A stretch of DNA of 64,000 nucleotides from Inia geoffrensis (lineage: Eukaryota > Chordata > Mammalia > Artiodactyla > Iniidae), in the NCBI GenBank assembly GCA_036417435.1, contig CM070913.1, forward strand, positions 3,648,680-3,712,679, written 5' to 3'. A program made the translations under genes and the position numbers. The notes under the pieces were generated by a model. It searched no databases, was not told the origin of the DNA, and saw only the letters and a list, made by a program, of their open reading frames with translations. Positions 11,503 to 25,099 of this stretch are shown here, in pieces; position 1 is the stretch's first letter; every line of letters starts with the position of its first letter.

Positions 11503-14470
11503 TCCATATATAGTTTTAAATTATTTGTTCTAGTTCTGTGAAAAGTCTCATGGGTATTCTGATAGGGATTGCATTAAATCTGTAGATTGCCTTGCAACAG
11601 TATGGTCATTTTAATAATATTAATCTAATCCATAGCACAGTATATCTTTCTTTCCGTTTGCGTCATCTTCAATTCCTTTCATTAGTGTCTTCTAATTTTC
11701 CAAGCACAGGTCTTTTACCTCCTTAGTTAGATTTATTCCTACGTAATTTATTCTTTTTTTCATATGATTATAAATGGGATTGTTTGCGTAACTTCCCTTT
11801 CTGATAGTTCATTGTTAGTGTATAGACATGCAACAGATTTCTGTGTATTAACTTTGTATCCTACACCTTTACTGAATTAGTTGATGAGCTCTAGTAGTCT
11901 TTTGGTGGCATCTTTAGGATTTTCTATGTATAGTATCATGTCATCTGTAAGTAGTGACAGTTTTATTTCTTCTCCAATTTGGACTCCTTTTCTTCCTTTT
12001 TCTGATCTGACTGATGTGGGCAGGACATCCAGTACTGTGCTGAATATAAGCGGTGAGAATTGGCAATGGTGTCTTGCTCCTAATCTTAGTGAAGATGCTT
12101 TGAGCTTTTCTCCGTTGAGTATGATGTTAGCTGTGGGCTTCTCCTATATGACCTTGCTTACGTTGAGGTAGGTTCCCTTTTTACCCACTGTAGAGAGTTT
12201 TTTTCATAAATGGCTGTTGAATTTTGTCAAACGCTTTTTCTGCATCTATTGAGACGATCATATGATTTGGATTCTTCAATTTGTGAAAGTGGTTTATCAC
12301 ATTGATTGGTTTGTGGGTGTTGAACCATCCTATGTATCCCATTTAATCATGGTGTATGGTCCTTTTAATATATTGTTGGATTTGGTTTGCTAATAATTTG
12401 TTGAGAATTTTTGTGTCTATGTTCATCAGTGATATTGGCCTGTAAATTTCTTTTTTGTTTGATAGGTCTGTCTGGTTTTGATTTTGGTATCAGGGTGATG
12501 CTGCCCTTATAGGACAAATTTGAAAGTGTTCCTTCCTCTGCAATTTTTTGCAACAGTTTGAGAATGATAGGTGTTAACTCTTCTCTAGAGGTTTGGTAGA
12601 ATTCACGTGTGAAGCCATCTGGTCCTGGGCTTTTGCTTGAATTAGTAATCAAAAAACCTCCAACGATTTCATTACTGGTAATTGGTTTGTTCATATTTTC
12701 TGTTTCTTCCTGGTTCAGTCTTTGCAGATTGTACACTTCTAGGAATTTGTCCATTTATTCTTGGTTGTCCATTTTCTTTGCATACAGCTGTTCATAGTAA
12801 TCTCTTTATGATCCTTTGTTTTTCTCTGGTGTCAGTTGTAACTTCTTTTTAATTTCTGATATCATTGATTTGGGTCCTCTCTTTTTCCTGATGAGTCTTG
12901 CTAAAGGTTTTACCAATTTTGTTTATCTTTTCAGAGAAGCAGCTCCTAGTTTGATTGATCTTTTCCATTTTTTTAAGTCTCTATTTCACGTATTTCTTCT
13001 GATCTTTATTCTTTCTTTCCTTCTACTAACTTTGGGTTTTGTTTGTTCTTTTTCTAGTTCCTTTAGATGTAAGGTTAGGCTGTTTGAGATTTTTCTTGTT
13101 TCCTGAGGTAGGCTTGTATCACTGTAAGCTTCCCTCTTAGACCTGTGTTTGCCACGTCCCACAGATTTTGGGTCGTTGTTTTTTCGTTTCCATCTATCTC
13201 CAGGTATTTTTTAATTTCTTCTTTGATTGTTTTCAGTGATCCATTTGTTGTTCAGTAGAATGTTGTTTAGCCTCCACATGGTTTTGCTTTTTGCACTTTT
13301 TTTCTTGTAGTTGATTTTCTAGTCTCATAGCATTGTGGTTGGAAAAGATGCTTGATATGATTTCTTAAATTTACCAAAACTTACTTTGTGGCCCAGCATG
13401 TGCTCTATCCTGAAGAATGTTCCATGTGCACTTGAAAAGAATGTATATTCTGATGCTTCTGGATGGAATGTATATGTGTGCATCTGGTCTAATGTGTCAT
13501 TTAAGAGCAGTTTCCTTATTGCTTTTCGGTCTGGATGACCTGTTTGTTGGTGGTGGCGGGATGTGCAAGTCCCTCGCTATTATTCTGCTGCTGTCAATTT
13601 CCCCCTTTACGTCTGTTAAGATTTGCTTTATGTATTTACGTGCTGCTCTGTCGGGTTCATGTACATCTACACTTGTTATATCTTTTTTCTTGGGTGATCC
13701 CTTGATCAATATGTAATGTCCTTTGTTACTGGTTACAGTCTTTGTTTTCAAGTCCGTTTTGTCTGATGTAAGTAGTGTTATCCTGGCTTTATTTTCACTT
13801 CCATTTGCATGGAATAACTTTTGTCCATCCCCTGACTTTCAATCTGTGTGTCTCTTTAGATCTGAAGTGAGTCTCTTGTAGGCAGCATATATATGGCTCT
13901 TGTTTTTGTATCCACATACAGCCATTCTGTATCTTTTGATTGGAGCATTGAGTCCATTTACATTGAGAGTAATTATTGATAGGTACATACTTATTGCCTT
14001 TTTAGTTGTTTGAGTTGTTTTGTAGTTCTTTTTGGATACTTTCTTCTTTTGTTCTCGTGTCTTGTGATTTGATGACTATCTTTAGTGTTATGTTTAGCAA
14101 CTTCTCTCTTTTGTGTGTATCTATTATAGATTTTTGGTCTGTTGTTACCATGAGGGATGGTAAGTTGCTGATCTCGCAATTTCAAACACATTTAAACAAC
14201 CCTGCATTTTTACTCCCCTCCCCTCACAATGAACTGTTTTGACATTATATTTTACATTTCTTTTTGTTTTTGTAACCCTTAACTACTTATTGCAGATATA
14301 GGTGATTTACTACTTTTGTCTTTTAACCTTCTTACTACCTTTGTACATGGTAGATTTGCTACCTTTACTGTATATTTGCTTTTACTGATGAGCTTTTTCC
14401 TTTCATAGTTTTCATGTTTCCAGTTGTGGCCTTTTCTTCTTTGCTTAAAGAAGTCCCTTTAACATTTCTT

Positions 14471-14689
14471 TTTTTTTTCTTTTGTTTTTCTTTTTTGCGG
14501 TACACGGACCTCTCACTGCTGTGGCCTCTCCCATCGCAGAGCACAGGCTCTGGACGCACAGGCTCAGTGGCCATGGCTCACGGGCTCAGCCGCTCTGCGG
14601 CATGTGGGATCCTCCCGGACCGGGGCAGGAACCCGCGCCCCCCGCATCGGCAGGCGGACTCTCAACCACTGCGCCACCAGGGAAGCACC
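14471..14689 (-). repeat. Cetacean SINE, antisense, inside L1-B
   Basis: Poly(T)-rich tail, gcggtacacggacctctcac, then accagggaagcacc. The target duplication ccctttaacatttctt (14455-14470) / ccctttaacacttctt (14690-14705) differs by one base. The host sequence is the L1-B ORF1-ORF2 junction region. Confidence 0.93.
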
Positions 14690-16989
14690 CCCTTTAACAC
14701 TTCTTGTAAGGCTGGTTTCATGGTGCTGAACTCTTTTTAGCGTTTGCTTAGCTGTAAAACTTTTGACCTCTCCATCAGATCTGAATGAGAGCCTTGCCAA
14801 ATACAGTATTCTTGGTTGTAGGTTTTTCCCTTTCATCACCTTAAATATAGGGTGCCACTCCCTTCTGGTTTGCAGAGTTTCTGCTGAAAAGTCAGCTGAT
14901 AGCCTTACTGGAGTTCCCTTCTGTATAACTTGTTGCTTTTCCCTTGCTGCAGTTAATATTCTCTCTTTATCTTAATTTCTGCCATTTTAATTACAATGTA
15001 TCTTGGTGTGGTCCTCTTTGCATTGATCCTGCTTAGGACTCTCTACCTCCTGGACCCGGATGTCTGTTTCCTTTCCTAGGTTAGGGAAGTTTTCAGCTAG
15101 TATGTCTTCAAATATGTTCTCTGCCCCTTTTCTCTCTCTCTTCTCTTTCTGGGACCCCTATAATGAGAAAGCTGGTATACCTGATGTTGTCCCCGAGGTC
15201 TCTTAAACTGTCTTCATTTCTTTTCATTCTTTATTCTGTTCAGCTTCAGTGGTTTCCAGTGCTCTGTCTTCCAGCTGTAGCTGATCCATTCTTCTGCATC
15301 ATTCAAGCTGCTGTTGACTCCTTCCAGTGTATTTTTCATTTTAGATATCGTATTCTTTGTCTCTGGTCCTTCTTTCTGTTTTTTTACTCTTTGTTAAAAA
15401 CATCTAACCTTTTACTCTGCTCATCCACTCTTATCCCAGGTGCTTTGATTATCTTTATGATCATTACCTTGAACTATTTATTGGGTAGATTACTTATCTC
15501 CACTTTTCTTGGTTCTTCTTTGGGGTTTTTTCATTTGGAACACGTTCCTCTGTTGCCTCATTTTACCTAATTTGCTGTTTTTATTTCTGTGTATCTCATT
15601 CATATGTTGGTTGCATCTCCTGATCTTACGGAAGTAGTCTTTTTTAGGAGATGTCCTACGCTCCCTGCGGCACACCGCCCTCTAGTCACCAGAGCTGTTT
15701 GCTCTAGGGCTATATGAGGGCTGCGCTGGTCCTTCTGTTGTGGCAGGGTGACTATCGTGGGCAGCCTGGTAGGTGCAGCTGGCCCCGTCTGGTTGTTTGC
15801 CAGGCCCTGCCCGTGCACAGGCTGCTGGCCTCTGGCTGGCGGGACCAGCTCACAGGGTGGCTGGTGGCTGCAGAGCCCAGGGCGGCCCCAGATCTCGTGC
15901 TCACCGTCGGGCAGAGCCTGCTTCTGGCATAGACGGCTGCGGAACCGGGGCTCCTGGATCTAGTGTTGGCCTGTTGGTGGGTGGGTCCTGTTCCTGGCAT
16001 GGCTGGCTGTGAGTTCTACAGTATCCCAAGGCTGGTGCTGGCCCACTGTATCCCTGGGCAGCTAGCTGAGGATTCTCAGGTATCTCAGAGCTGGTGTTGG
16101 CTTTCTGGTGGGCGATTCTGGGGACTGGGGGGTCCATGGGCTAGTTCCAGCTCACTGCTTGGTGGAGCCAGGTCCCGAGGCCTCTGGCTGAAGGGTCCTT
16201 GGGGTGCTACAGCTGGTGTCATCCCACTGGTGGGTGGGGCTGAATCCTGGGGTATCCTAATACTGTTGCCAGCCTGCTGACACGTCGCCTGACACCTGAA
16301 AAGGCAAGCTGCAGTGATCCTAGGGCCAGCGACCACCCAGTGGTGGGTGAAGCTTGGTCCTGGAGTCTCTGGCTGCAGTGGTCCTGGGGCTGGTGTCTGC
16401 CTGCTGCTGGTCGGGGCCGGGGCCCAGGGGGTTCTGGGGCTGGTACTTACCCACTGGTAGGCAGAGCTGGGTCCTGCAGTCTCTGGCTGTGGATCTAGTC
16501 TCTAGTCTCTGGCTAGATCCAAGACCCCCTCTGGCAGGACTGTGGGGGTCTTGGATCTAGTTCCAGGGTGTGGTGCCAGGGCCTAGGCCCTCTGGTGGAG
16601 GGGGCTGTCTGCAGGAGTGGCTGGGGGCTCGGGGGATCTTAAGGCAGCCTGCCTGCTGGTGGGGGTCAGGCTGTGTCCCTGCCTGGCTAGTCGCTTATCC
16701 TGAGGCCTCCCAGTACTGGTGCCTACAGGCTGCTGGGCGGGGCAGGGCTGGGTCCTGAAGCTGATAAGCTATAGGGAGAATTCAAAAACAGCACTTTCCA
16801 GCACGGGTGTCCATGTGGTAGGACGAGTTCCCCAAGGTGGCTGCCACCAGCGTCTGTGTCCCCAGGGTGAGTTGCAGGTGCCTCCTGCCACTGCAGGGGG
16901 CGCTCTGAGATCAGCAGGTGGGTGTGACCCAGCCTCCTTTCAAATTACTGCTCCTGCCCTGTGTCCTGGAGCGTGTAAGATTATGTTGA

Positions 16990-19900
16990 GTCTAGTATTT
17001 TTTCTGAGACATCTTTATTGGAGTATAATTGCGTCACAATGCTGTGTACTTTCTGACGTACACCAAAGCAAATCAGCCATATGCAAACACGTGTCCCCAT
17101 ATCCCCTCCCTCTTGCGTCTCCCTCCCACCCTCCCTATGCCACCCCTCTAGGTGGTCACAAAGCACCAAGCTGATCTCCCTGTGCTATGCGGCTGCTCCC
17201 ACTAGCTAGCTGTTTTACATTTGGTAGTGTTTTTATGTCCATGCCACTCTCTAACTTCGTCCCAGCTTACCCTTCCCCCTCCCCATGTCCTCAAGTCCAT
17301 TCTCTACGTCTACATCCTTATTCCTGCCCTGCACCTAGGTTCATCAGTACCATTTTTTTCTTTTTCTTTTTTTTTTTTTAGATTCCATGTATGTATTACC
17401 ATACGGTATTTGTTTTTCTCTTTCTGACTTACTTCACTCTGTATGACAGACTCTGAGTCTATCCACCTCACTACAACTAACTCAGTTTCATTTCTTTTTA
17501 TGGCTGAGTAATATTCCATTGTATATACGTGCCACATCTTCTTCATCCATTCATCTGGCGATGGACACTTAGGTTGCTTCCATGTCCTGGCTATTGTAAA
17601 GAGAGCTGCAATGAACATTGTGGTACATGACCCTTTTGAATTATGGCTTTCTCAGGGTATATGCCCAATAGTGGGATTGCTGGGTCATACAGTAGTTCTA
17701 TTCTTAGTTTTTTAAGGAACCTCCGTACTGTTCTCCACAGTGGCTGTATGAATTTACATTTACATTCCCACCAACAGTGCAGGAGGGTTCCCTTTTCTCC
17801 ACACCCTCTCCAGCATTTGTTGTTTGAAGACTTTTTGATGATGGCCATTCTGACCGGTGTGAGGTGATACCTCATAGCAGTTTTGATTTGCATTCCTCTA
17901 ATGATTAGTAATATTGAGCACCCTTTCATGTGTTTGTTGGCAATCTGTATATCTGTATATCTTCCTTGGAGAAATGTTTATTTAGGTCTTCTGCCTGTTT
18001 TTGGATTGGGTTGTTTGTTTTTTTGATATTGAGCTGCATGAGCTGTTTGTATATTTTAGAGATTAATCCTTTGTCAGTTGCTTTGCAAATATTTTCTCCC
18101 ATTCTGAGGGTTGTCTTTTCGTCTTGTTTAAGGTTTCCCTTGCTGTGCAAAAGCTTTTAAGTTTCATTAAGTCCCATTTGTTTATTTTTGTTTTTATTTC
18201 CGTTACTCTAGGAGGTGGGTCAAAAAAGATCTTGCTGTGGTTTATGTCAAAGACTGTTTTTCCTATGTTCTCCTATAAGAGTTTTATATTGTCTGGTCTT
18301 ACATTTAAGTCTTTAATCCATTTGGAGTTTATTTTTGTGTATGGTGTTAGGGAGTGTTCTAATTTCATTCTTTTATATATAGCTGTCCAGTTTTCCCAGC
18401 ACCACTTATTGAAGAGGCGGTCTTTTCTCCATTGTGTATTCTTGCCTCCTTTATCAAAGATAAGGTGACCATATGTGCATGGGTTTATCTCTGGGCTTTC
18501 TATCCTGTTCCATTCATCTATAGTTCTGTTTTTGTGCCAGTACCATACTGTCTTGATTACGGTAGCTTTGTGGTATAGTTTGAAGTCAGGGAGCCTGATT
18601 GCTCCAACTCCGTTTTTCTTTCTCAGGATTGCTTTGGCTGTTTGGGGTCTTTTGTGTTTCCATACAAACTGTAAAATTTTTTGTTCTAATTCAGTGGTGA
18701 AGAATGCCATTGGCAGTTTGATAGTGATTGAACTGAATCTGTAGATTGCTTTGGGTAGTACAGTCATTTTCACAATATTGATTCTTCCAATCCAAGAACA
18801 TGGTATATTTCTCCATCTGTTTATGTCATCTTTGAATTCTTTCATCAGTGTTTTATAGTCTTCTGAGTACAAGTCTTCTATCTCCTTAGGCAGGTTTATT
18901 CCTAAGTATTTTATTCTTTTTGTTGAAATAGTAGATGAGATTGTTTCCTTAATTTCTCTTTCTGAGTTTTTGTTGTTGGTGTATAGGTATGCCAGAATTT
19001 CTGTGCGTTTATTTTGTATCCTGCAACCTTACCAAATTCATTGATTGATTAGTTCTAGCAGTTTTCTGGTGGCATCTTTAGGATTTTCTATGTATAGTAT
19101 CATGGCACCTGCAAAGAGTGACAGTTTTACTTCTTCTTTTCCAATTTGTCTTCCTTTTCTTTCTTTTTCTTCTCTGATTGCCGTGGAATAAGAGTGGTGA
19201 GAGTGGACATCCTTATTCCTGATCTTAGTGGAAATGATTTGTTTTTCACCATTGAGTATGATGCTTGCAATGGGTTTGCCATATATGGCCTTTATTATGT
19301 TGAGGTAGGTTCCCTCTATGCCCGTTTTCTGGAGAGTTTTTAATCATAAATCTGTGTTGAATTTTGTTGAAAGCTTTTTCTGCATCTATTGCGGTGATCA
19401 TATGGTGTATCACATTGATCGACTTGCGTATACTGAAGAATCCTTACATCCCTGCGATAAATCCCGCCTGATCGTGGTGTATGATCCTTTTAATGTGCTG
19501 TTGGATTCTGTTTGCTAGTATTTGGTTGAGGATTTTTGCATTTATGTTCATCAGTGATATTTGTCTATAATTTTTTTTGTGATATCTTTTTCTGGTTTTG
19601 GTATCAGGGTGATGGTGGTTTCGTAGAACGGATTTGGGAGTGTTTCTCCCTCTGCAATTTTTTGGAAGAGTTTGAGGAGGATCGGTGTTAGCTCTTCTCT
19701 AAATATTTGAGAGAATTCGCCTGTGAAGCTGTCTGGTCCTGGACTTTTGTTTGTTGGAAGATTTTTAATCGCAGTTTCAATTTCATTACTTGTGATAGGT
19801 GTGTTTATATTTTCTAATTCTTCCTTGTTCAGTCTTGGAATATTGTACCTCTCCAAGAACTTGTCCATTTCTTCCAGGTTGTCCATTTTATTGGCATATA

Positions 19901-22900
19901 GTTGTTTGTAGTACTCTATTATCCTTTGTATTTCTGCAGTGTCCGTTGTGATTTCTTTTTCATTTCTAATTTTATTGATTTGCATCCTGTCCCTTTTTTC
20001 TTGATGAGTCTGGCTAAGGGTTTATCAATTTTATTCATCTTCTCAAAGAACCAACTTTTAGTTTTATTGATCTTTGTTATTGTTTTCTTCATTTCTATTT
20101 CATTTATTTCTGCTCTGATCTTTATGATTACTTTGCTTCTACTGATTTTGGGTTGTCTTTGTTCTTCTTTCTCTAGTTTTCTAAGTGTAGGGTTAGATTG
20201 TTTATTTGAGATTTTTCTTGTTTGTTGAGGTGAGACTGAATTGCTGTAAACTTCCCTCTTAGAACTGCTTTTGCTGCGTCCCGTAAGTTTTGGGTTGTCA
20301 TGTTTTCGTTGTCATTCGTTTCTGTGTATTTTTAAATTTCTTCTTTGATTTCTTCAGTCATCTCTTGGTTATTTAGTAGCTCACTGATTAGCCTCCATGT
20401 ACTTGTGCTTTTTTACAGTTTTTTTTTCCTGTAATTTTCAATCTTATAGCATTGTGGTCAGAAAAGATGCTTGATATGATTTCAATTTTCTTAAATTTAC
20501 CGAGGCTTGATTTGTGACCCAAGATGGGATCTATCCTGGAGAATGTTCCCTGTGCACTTGAGAAGAAAGTGTATTCTGCCACTTTTGGGTGGAATGTTCT
20601 ATAAATAATCAGTTAAGTCCATCTCGTCTATTGTGTCATTTAAAGCTTGTGTTTCCTTATTTATTTCATTTTGGATGATCTGTCCATTGGTGTAAGTGGG
20701 GTGTTAAAGTCCCCTACTATTATTGTGTTACTGTCTATTGCTCCTTTCACGGTTGTTAGCATTTGCCTTATGTATTTTGGTGCTCCTATGTTGGATGCAT
20801 AAACATTTTTAATTGTTATATCTTCTTGGATTGATCCTTTGATCATTATGTAGCATCCCTCCTTATCTCTTATAACAGTTTTTATTTTAAAGTATATTTT
20901 ATCTGATACAAGTATTGCTACACAGATTTCTTTTGATTTCCATTTGTACGGAATATCTTCTTTCCATCCCTTCACTTTCCGTCTGTATATGTCCCCAGGT
21001 CTGAAATGGGTGTCTTGTAGACAGCATATATATGGGTCTTGTTTTTGTATCCATTCAGCCAGTCTGTGTCTTTTGGTTGGGGCATTTAATCCATTTACAT
21101 TCAAGGTTATTATCGACATGTATGTTCCTATTACGATTCTTTTAATTGTTTTGGGTTTGTTTTTGTGGGTATTTTTCTCCTCTTATGTTTCCCACCTAGA
21201 GAAGTTTCTTTAGCATTTGTTGTAAAGCTGGTTTGGTGGTGCTGAATCCTCTTCACTTTTGCTTGTCTGTAAAGGTTTTAATTTCTCCATCTAATCTGCA
21301 TGAGATCCTCGCTGGGTAGAGTAATGTTGGTTGTAGGTTTTACTCCTTCATCACTTTAAGTATATCCCGCCACTCCCTTCTGGCCTGCAGAGTTTCTGCT
21401 GAAAAATCAGCTGATAACCTTGTGGGGATTCCTTTGTATGTTATTTTTTTGTTTTTCCCTTGCTGCTTTTAATATTTTTTCTTTGAATTTAGTTTTTGTT
21501 AGTTTGATTAGTATGTGTCTTGGTGTGTTTTTCCTAGGGTTTATCCTGTATGGGACTCTCTGTGCTTTCTGGACTTGGGTGACTATTTCCTTTCCCATGT
21601 TAGGGCAGTTTTCAACTATAATCTCTTCACATATTTTCTCAGACCCTTTCTTTTTCGCTTCTTCTCCTGGGACCCCTATAATTCGAATGTTGGTGCATTT
21701 AGTGTTGTCCCAGAGGTCTCTGAGATTGTCAATTCTTTTCATTCTTTTTTCTTCCTTCTGCCCCTCGGCAGTTATTTCCACCCTTCTGTCTTCCAGCTCA
21801 CTTATTCGTTCTTCTGCCTCAGTTATTCTGTTATTGGTTCCTTCTAGTGTGTTTTTTTTTTTCCTTCTACTCTAGTTTTCATTTCAGTTATTGTGTTGTT
21901 CATCTGTTTGTTTGCTCTTTAGTTCTTCTAGATCTCTGTTAAACATTTCTTGTATTTTCTCAGTCTTGCTTCCATTCTATTTCCGAGATTCTGGATCATC
22001 TTTACTGTCATTACTCTGAATTCTTTTTCAGGTAGATTGCCTATTTCCTCTTCATTTATTTGGTCTTGTACGTTTTTACCTTGCTCCTTCATCTGGAAAT
22101 GCTTTTTTGCTGTCTCATGTTTTTTAAAGTTGTTGCTGTTTTTTTATGAGTGGGATTGTGTTCCTTTCTTACTGGTTGTTTGGCCTGAGGCTTCCAACAC
22201 TGGAGTTTGTAGGCTATTGGGTAGAGCTGGGTCTTGGTGCTGAGATGAGGAACTCTGTGAGACCTCACTCCGATGAATATTCCCTGGGGTCTGAGGTTCT
22301 CTGTTAGTCCAGTGGTTCAGACTCGGAGCTCCCACTGCAGGAGCTTCGGCCCAACCCCCAGCTCAAGAACCAAGCGCCTGCAAGCCATGTGGGGTGGCAA
22401 AAAAAAAAAAAAAAGACAATAACAAAGGCCAAAATAAAATTAGACTAGGAATCTAACAGATATGTTAGAAATAATATAAGAGTAAAAATATAGATGGATC
22501 AACAACCAGAGGGTACAACAGTACCACAATAGTAAAAAAGAGGAGGAAAAAAGAGGGGGAAAGGCCTCGGCTGTGGGGAGCGCGGCCTAAGCAAGAGCGA
22601 GGTTTGGGTGGTGGGCGGGGCCTATGCTTAGGACCCACAGGGCTGGAAAAGTCCCTGGGGGCTGTGCGGGGTGGGGCTTAGGCTCAACAGAACAGAAGGG
22701 GCCAAGGCGTGCCCCCCACTCCTGGTCTCAGAGGGCGGGGGACTTCACCTTGGAGCACAGCAAGCTTCCCGGGCTTTAGTGGGTGGGGCAGACACCCTCC
22801 TCTCCTCTCCTCCTTCCACAGGCCCCCCCCCCCCCCCACCGCCTGCCTCTCCTGTTCTCCTCTCGGCCTCCTTCCTATGCCTCCAGGACCAATGCTGCCC

Positions 22901-23246
22901 GTGTGGGGGGTTGTCCTGGAGGGCGGGAATCAGCCTGGGAGCTCAGCAGGCTCTCCAGGCCTGAGTGGGCGGGGCACTCGCCCTCTACTCCTCTCCTGCT
23001 CCTCTCACAGGGCCCCTCCCCCTGCCTCTCCTGATCTCCCCGGCCTCAGGGGCCCCATCCTGTCTGGCCTCCACTTCTCCCCCCCCCCCCCCCCCGCTCA
23101 GTCCCCCTACATCCTACTGGCTTACTTGAGGGTTCCTCCTGTCTCCTTGGGCATCAGGGTCCCCCATCAGTGGCAGGCAGGAGCCCTAGTTGTGGGGAGA
23201 CGCTAACTTGGCGTCTTCTCATGCCACCATCTTGACTCTGCCCCCT
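16990..23246 (-). repeat. L1-C: near full-length L1, antisense, inactive
   Basis: The - strand runs from a 5' end resembling the canonical L1 start (GGGGGCAGAGTCAAGATGG, 23246) through a GC-rich 5' UTR, ORF1 (~22050-21400), ORF2 (~21120-17430) and a 3' end (CAATTATACTCCAATAAAGA, ~17029-17010). The endonuclease segment at 20661-21119 is open for 152 codons and keeps GDFNTPLTP. Elsewhere ORF2 is split by frameshifts. At the RT site (~19105-19115) F-A-D-D has become F-A-G-A, so both catalytic aspartates are lost. The element could not move by itself. Confidence 0.9.
22740..23100 (-). repeat. Tandemly repeated 5' UTR units of L1-C
   Basis: On the + strand, gagcacagcaagcttcccgg at 22757 and gagctcagcaggctctccag near 22939 head two diverged copies of the same segment. 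Each is followed by gggcggggca-type sequence and a C-rich run. The spacing is about 185 bases. The C runs (22819-22840 and ~23079-23096) lie at equivalent places. Confidence 0.65.
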
Positions 23247-24240
23247 ATATTGTGTCTTTATTAAGTTTGATTATTTTGTAATCTTGTGTCTCTTTGACTT
23301 CATCTTCCTTAGATGTTGAGCTTGGATATTTGCATTTGCACACTTCCTCAAGTCTGGGAGTTTTCAGCCATTATTTCTTCTCATATTCCCTCCACCCCTT
23401 TCTCTTCTCCTCAGACTCTCACAAGGCATATATCAGTTTGCTTAATGGTGTCCCAGTGATTGTTTACACTCTGTTCTCTTTTCTTTAACCTTTTGTTGTT
23501 GTTCCTCCGATATGATCATTTCTATTGTCCTATCTTCAAGTTCACTGATTCCTTCTTCTGCCTGCTCAAATCTGCCTTTGAGTCCCCTGTTCAATAATTT
23601 CCATTATTGTACTTTTCATCTCCTAAATCTCTATTTAGTTTCCTTTTAGGTTTTCTGTCTCTGTGGATGTTTCCATTTTGTTCATACATTGTTTTCTTGA
23701 CTTTACCCACATCTCGTTTTGTTTTTTTTTTTAAGTTTTTTGATCATGTCTTGGGCCATTGTTTTAAAGTCTTTGTCTAGTAAATCTGCCATCAGGTTGT
23801 TTCAGGGACAGTTTCTATTACTGTTTTCCTTTGGGGCACACTCTCGTTTCTTTGTATGTCTTGTGACTTTTTTTGTTGTTGTTGAACACTGGAGATTAAT
23901 CTAATAACATGGTAGCTCTGGAAGTCAGATTCTGTCCCTTCCCCAGGGTTTGCTGGGGTTTTGTTACTGTTTTGGGGTGTGTGGTGTTTTTTTTTAATTG
24001 CTGGAGGCTCTTTGCTGAGTATCAACATTAAGGTGTGAACTTAAGGTCTTCTAAGGTCCTTTCTGAGTCTTTCCTTGAGCATATGCACAGTCACTTCTAA
24101 CTTTCCCAATATATGCAGTTGTTTTTACTGTCCTAGACTTTAAAGGTCTGGCTCCCAAAATGAAAAAAAGTGAAAAGTGAAGGGAGAGAAAGGGTGCCAG
24201 CCCTTTAACTCTCCTGGACGTTCCTTCGGGTAGAAGGGGG
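23247..24240 (-). repeat. Old L1/HAL1-like fragment, antisense (ORF1 region)
   Basis: The + strand shows the antisense of a diverged L1 ORF1: ttcaagttcactgattcctt and ttttcagccattatttcttc, followed by tagctctggaagtcagattc. It may be the 5' part of the same old element as 8490-9695, split by L1-B and L1-C. I cannot prove that linkage. Confidence 0.6.
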
Positions 24241-25099
24241 GGAGGGGCTTGCAACAACGCAAGGAGGTACAGTAGCCACCTCCCTCTGTCTACACCTTTG
24301 TGATCATAAGCAGCAGTCCGTCATCAGAGCACAGATGCCTGATGTTTGGAGAGCGGGGTCCTTTTGGCCCACCCTGGCCCACATACTCTCCAGGAACCGT
24401 GCACAGCTGCCTCCCAGGGTGCCGGGGGGTGGGCTAGGCAGCTGCTACTGTGCTAAGAGTTGAAACTGAGCAGGATGGACTGCGATTACCGTCCAGTTCT
24501 TCCCCTGGAAGTTGAGCCTTCAGCAGAGTCTCAAGTTCCAGATCAGTTACAGCAGACAGCTTCTGCCCCTGCAGCTGTGGTCTAGGTTGGGAGACGTTCC
24601 TGGCGCTTCCCGCCCCACTGTCATTGCAGAATCCAGTCAGGCACTTTTAAGCCTTTCATCTACTGTTAATTCTCTTAACCTTTCAACCATTCTGTTGGTT
24701 GCCTGGAGAGCTAATGTGAAGGAGGTGATTGTGCTTGAACTCGGCATCAAACATTTGCCTGGTGAATACTGTTGGGCCAGCTTACCTGAGGCCAGGATTG
24801 CTGTGGGCTCAGCAAAACAACCCATAAAGTTACTGCATTGTGTTTGCATATCGTCCCGGAGGTTGAGACTTTCCCCCAAACTGAAGTGTGCCAAAATGAA
24901 TCGATCATTCAGCTCCTGGGCATGTGTGGGAGACTTCTGTTTCAGTCATTTCTCTATACGGTTCGATTTGCCCATTGCCTTAGACTTCCCTGGGGTCACA
25001 CCACAAGTCAGAGAAGCGGTGGGAAGGGAGCTGCAGGAGGCCAGGCCTTACCGGGACGGCCAGCCTCCGGCTCTGGGTGCTCGATGCTGTTCGATTTGT
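24241..25099. other. Unassigned intron before the PARD6G terminal exon
   Basis: No recognised repeat or exon. A reading frame in phase with the terminal exon stays open from 24512 through the acceptor. Its translated part shows no PAR6 domain, except that an internal ATG at 24896 begins M-N-R-S-F, the same five residues that start PARD6G. Confidence 0.5.

Larger units (their letters stand above)
9696..16985 (-). repeat. L1-B: degraded, nearly full-length L1, antisense
   Basis: Reading the - strand, the element runs from a GC-rich 5' UTR (~16985-15620) through ORF1 (~15600-14400), ORF2 (~14260-10040) and the 3' UTR (to ~9700). Two SINEs interrupt it (11251-11502 and 14471-14689). The coding frames are broken by many stops. 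At the RT catalytic site (~11945) the F-A-D-D motif reads L-T-D-D, so the two aspartates survive but the flanking residues do not. Its 5' UTR contains repeated CTGG/GGTCCTG-type units. Boundaries are approximate and no clear target duplication was found. Confidence 0.85.

Noticed and set aside
17310..21119. A set of - strand frames resembling reverse transcriptase and endonuclease
   Set aside because: Not separate genes; they are fragments of L1-C ORF2.
24896..24910. M-N-R-S-F considered as the true PARD6G start
   Set aside because: The next residues do not match PARD6G, the PB1 domain is absent, and the real first exon must lie upstream of the window.
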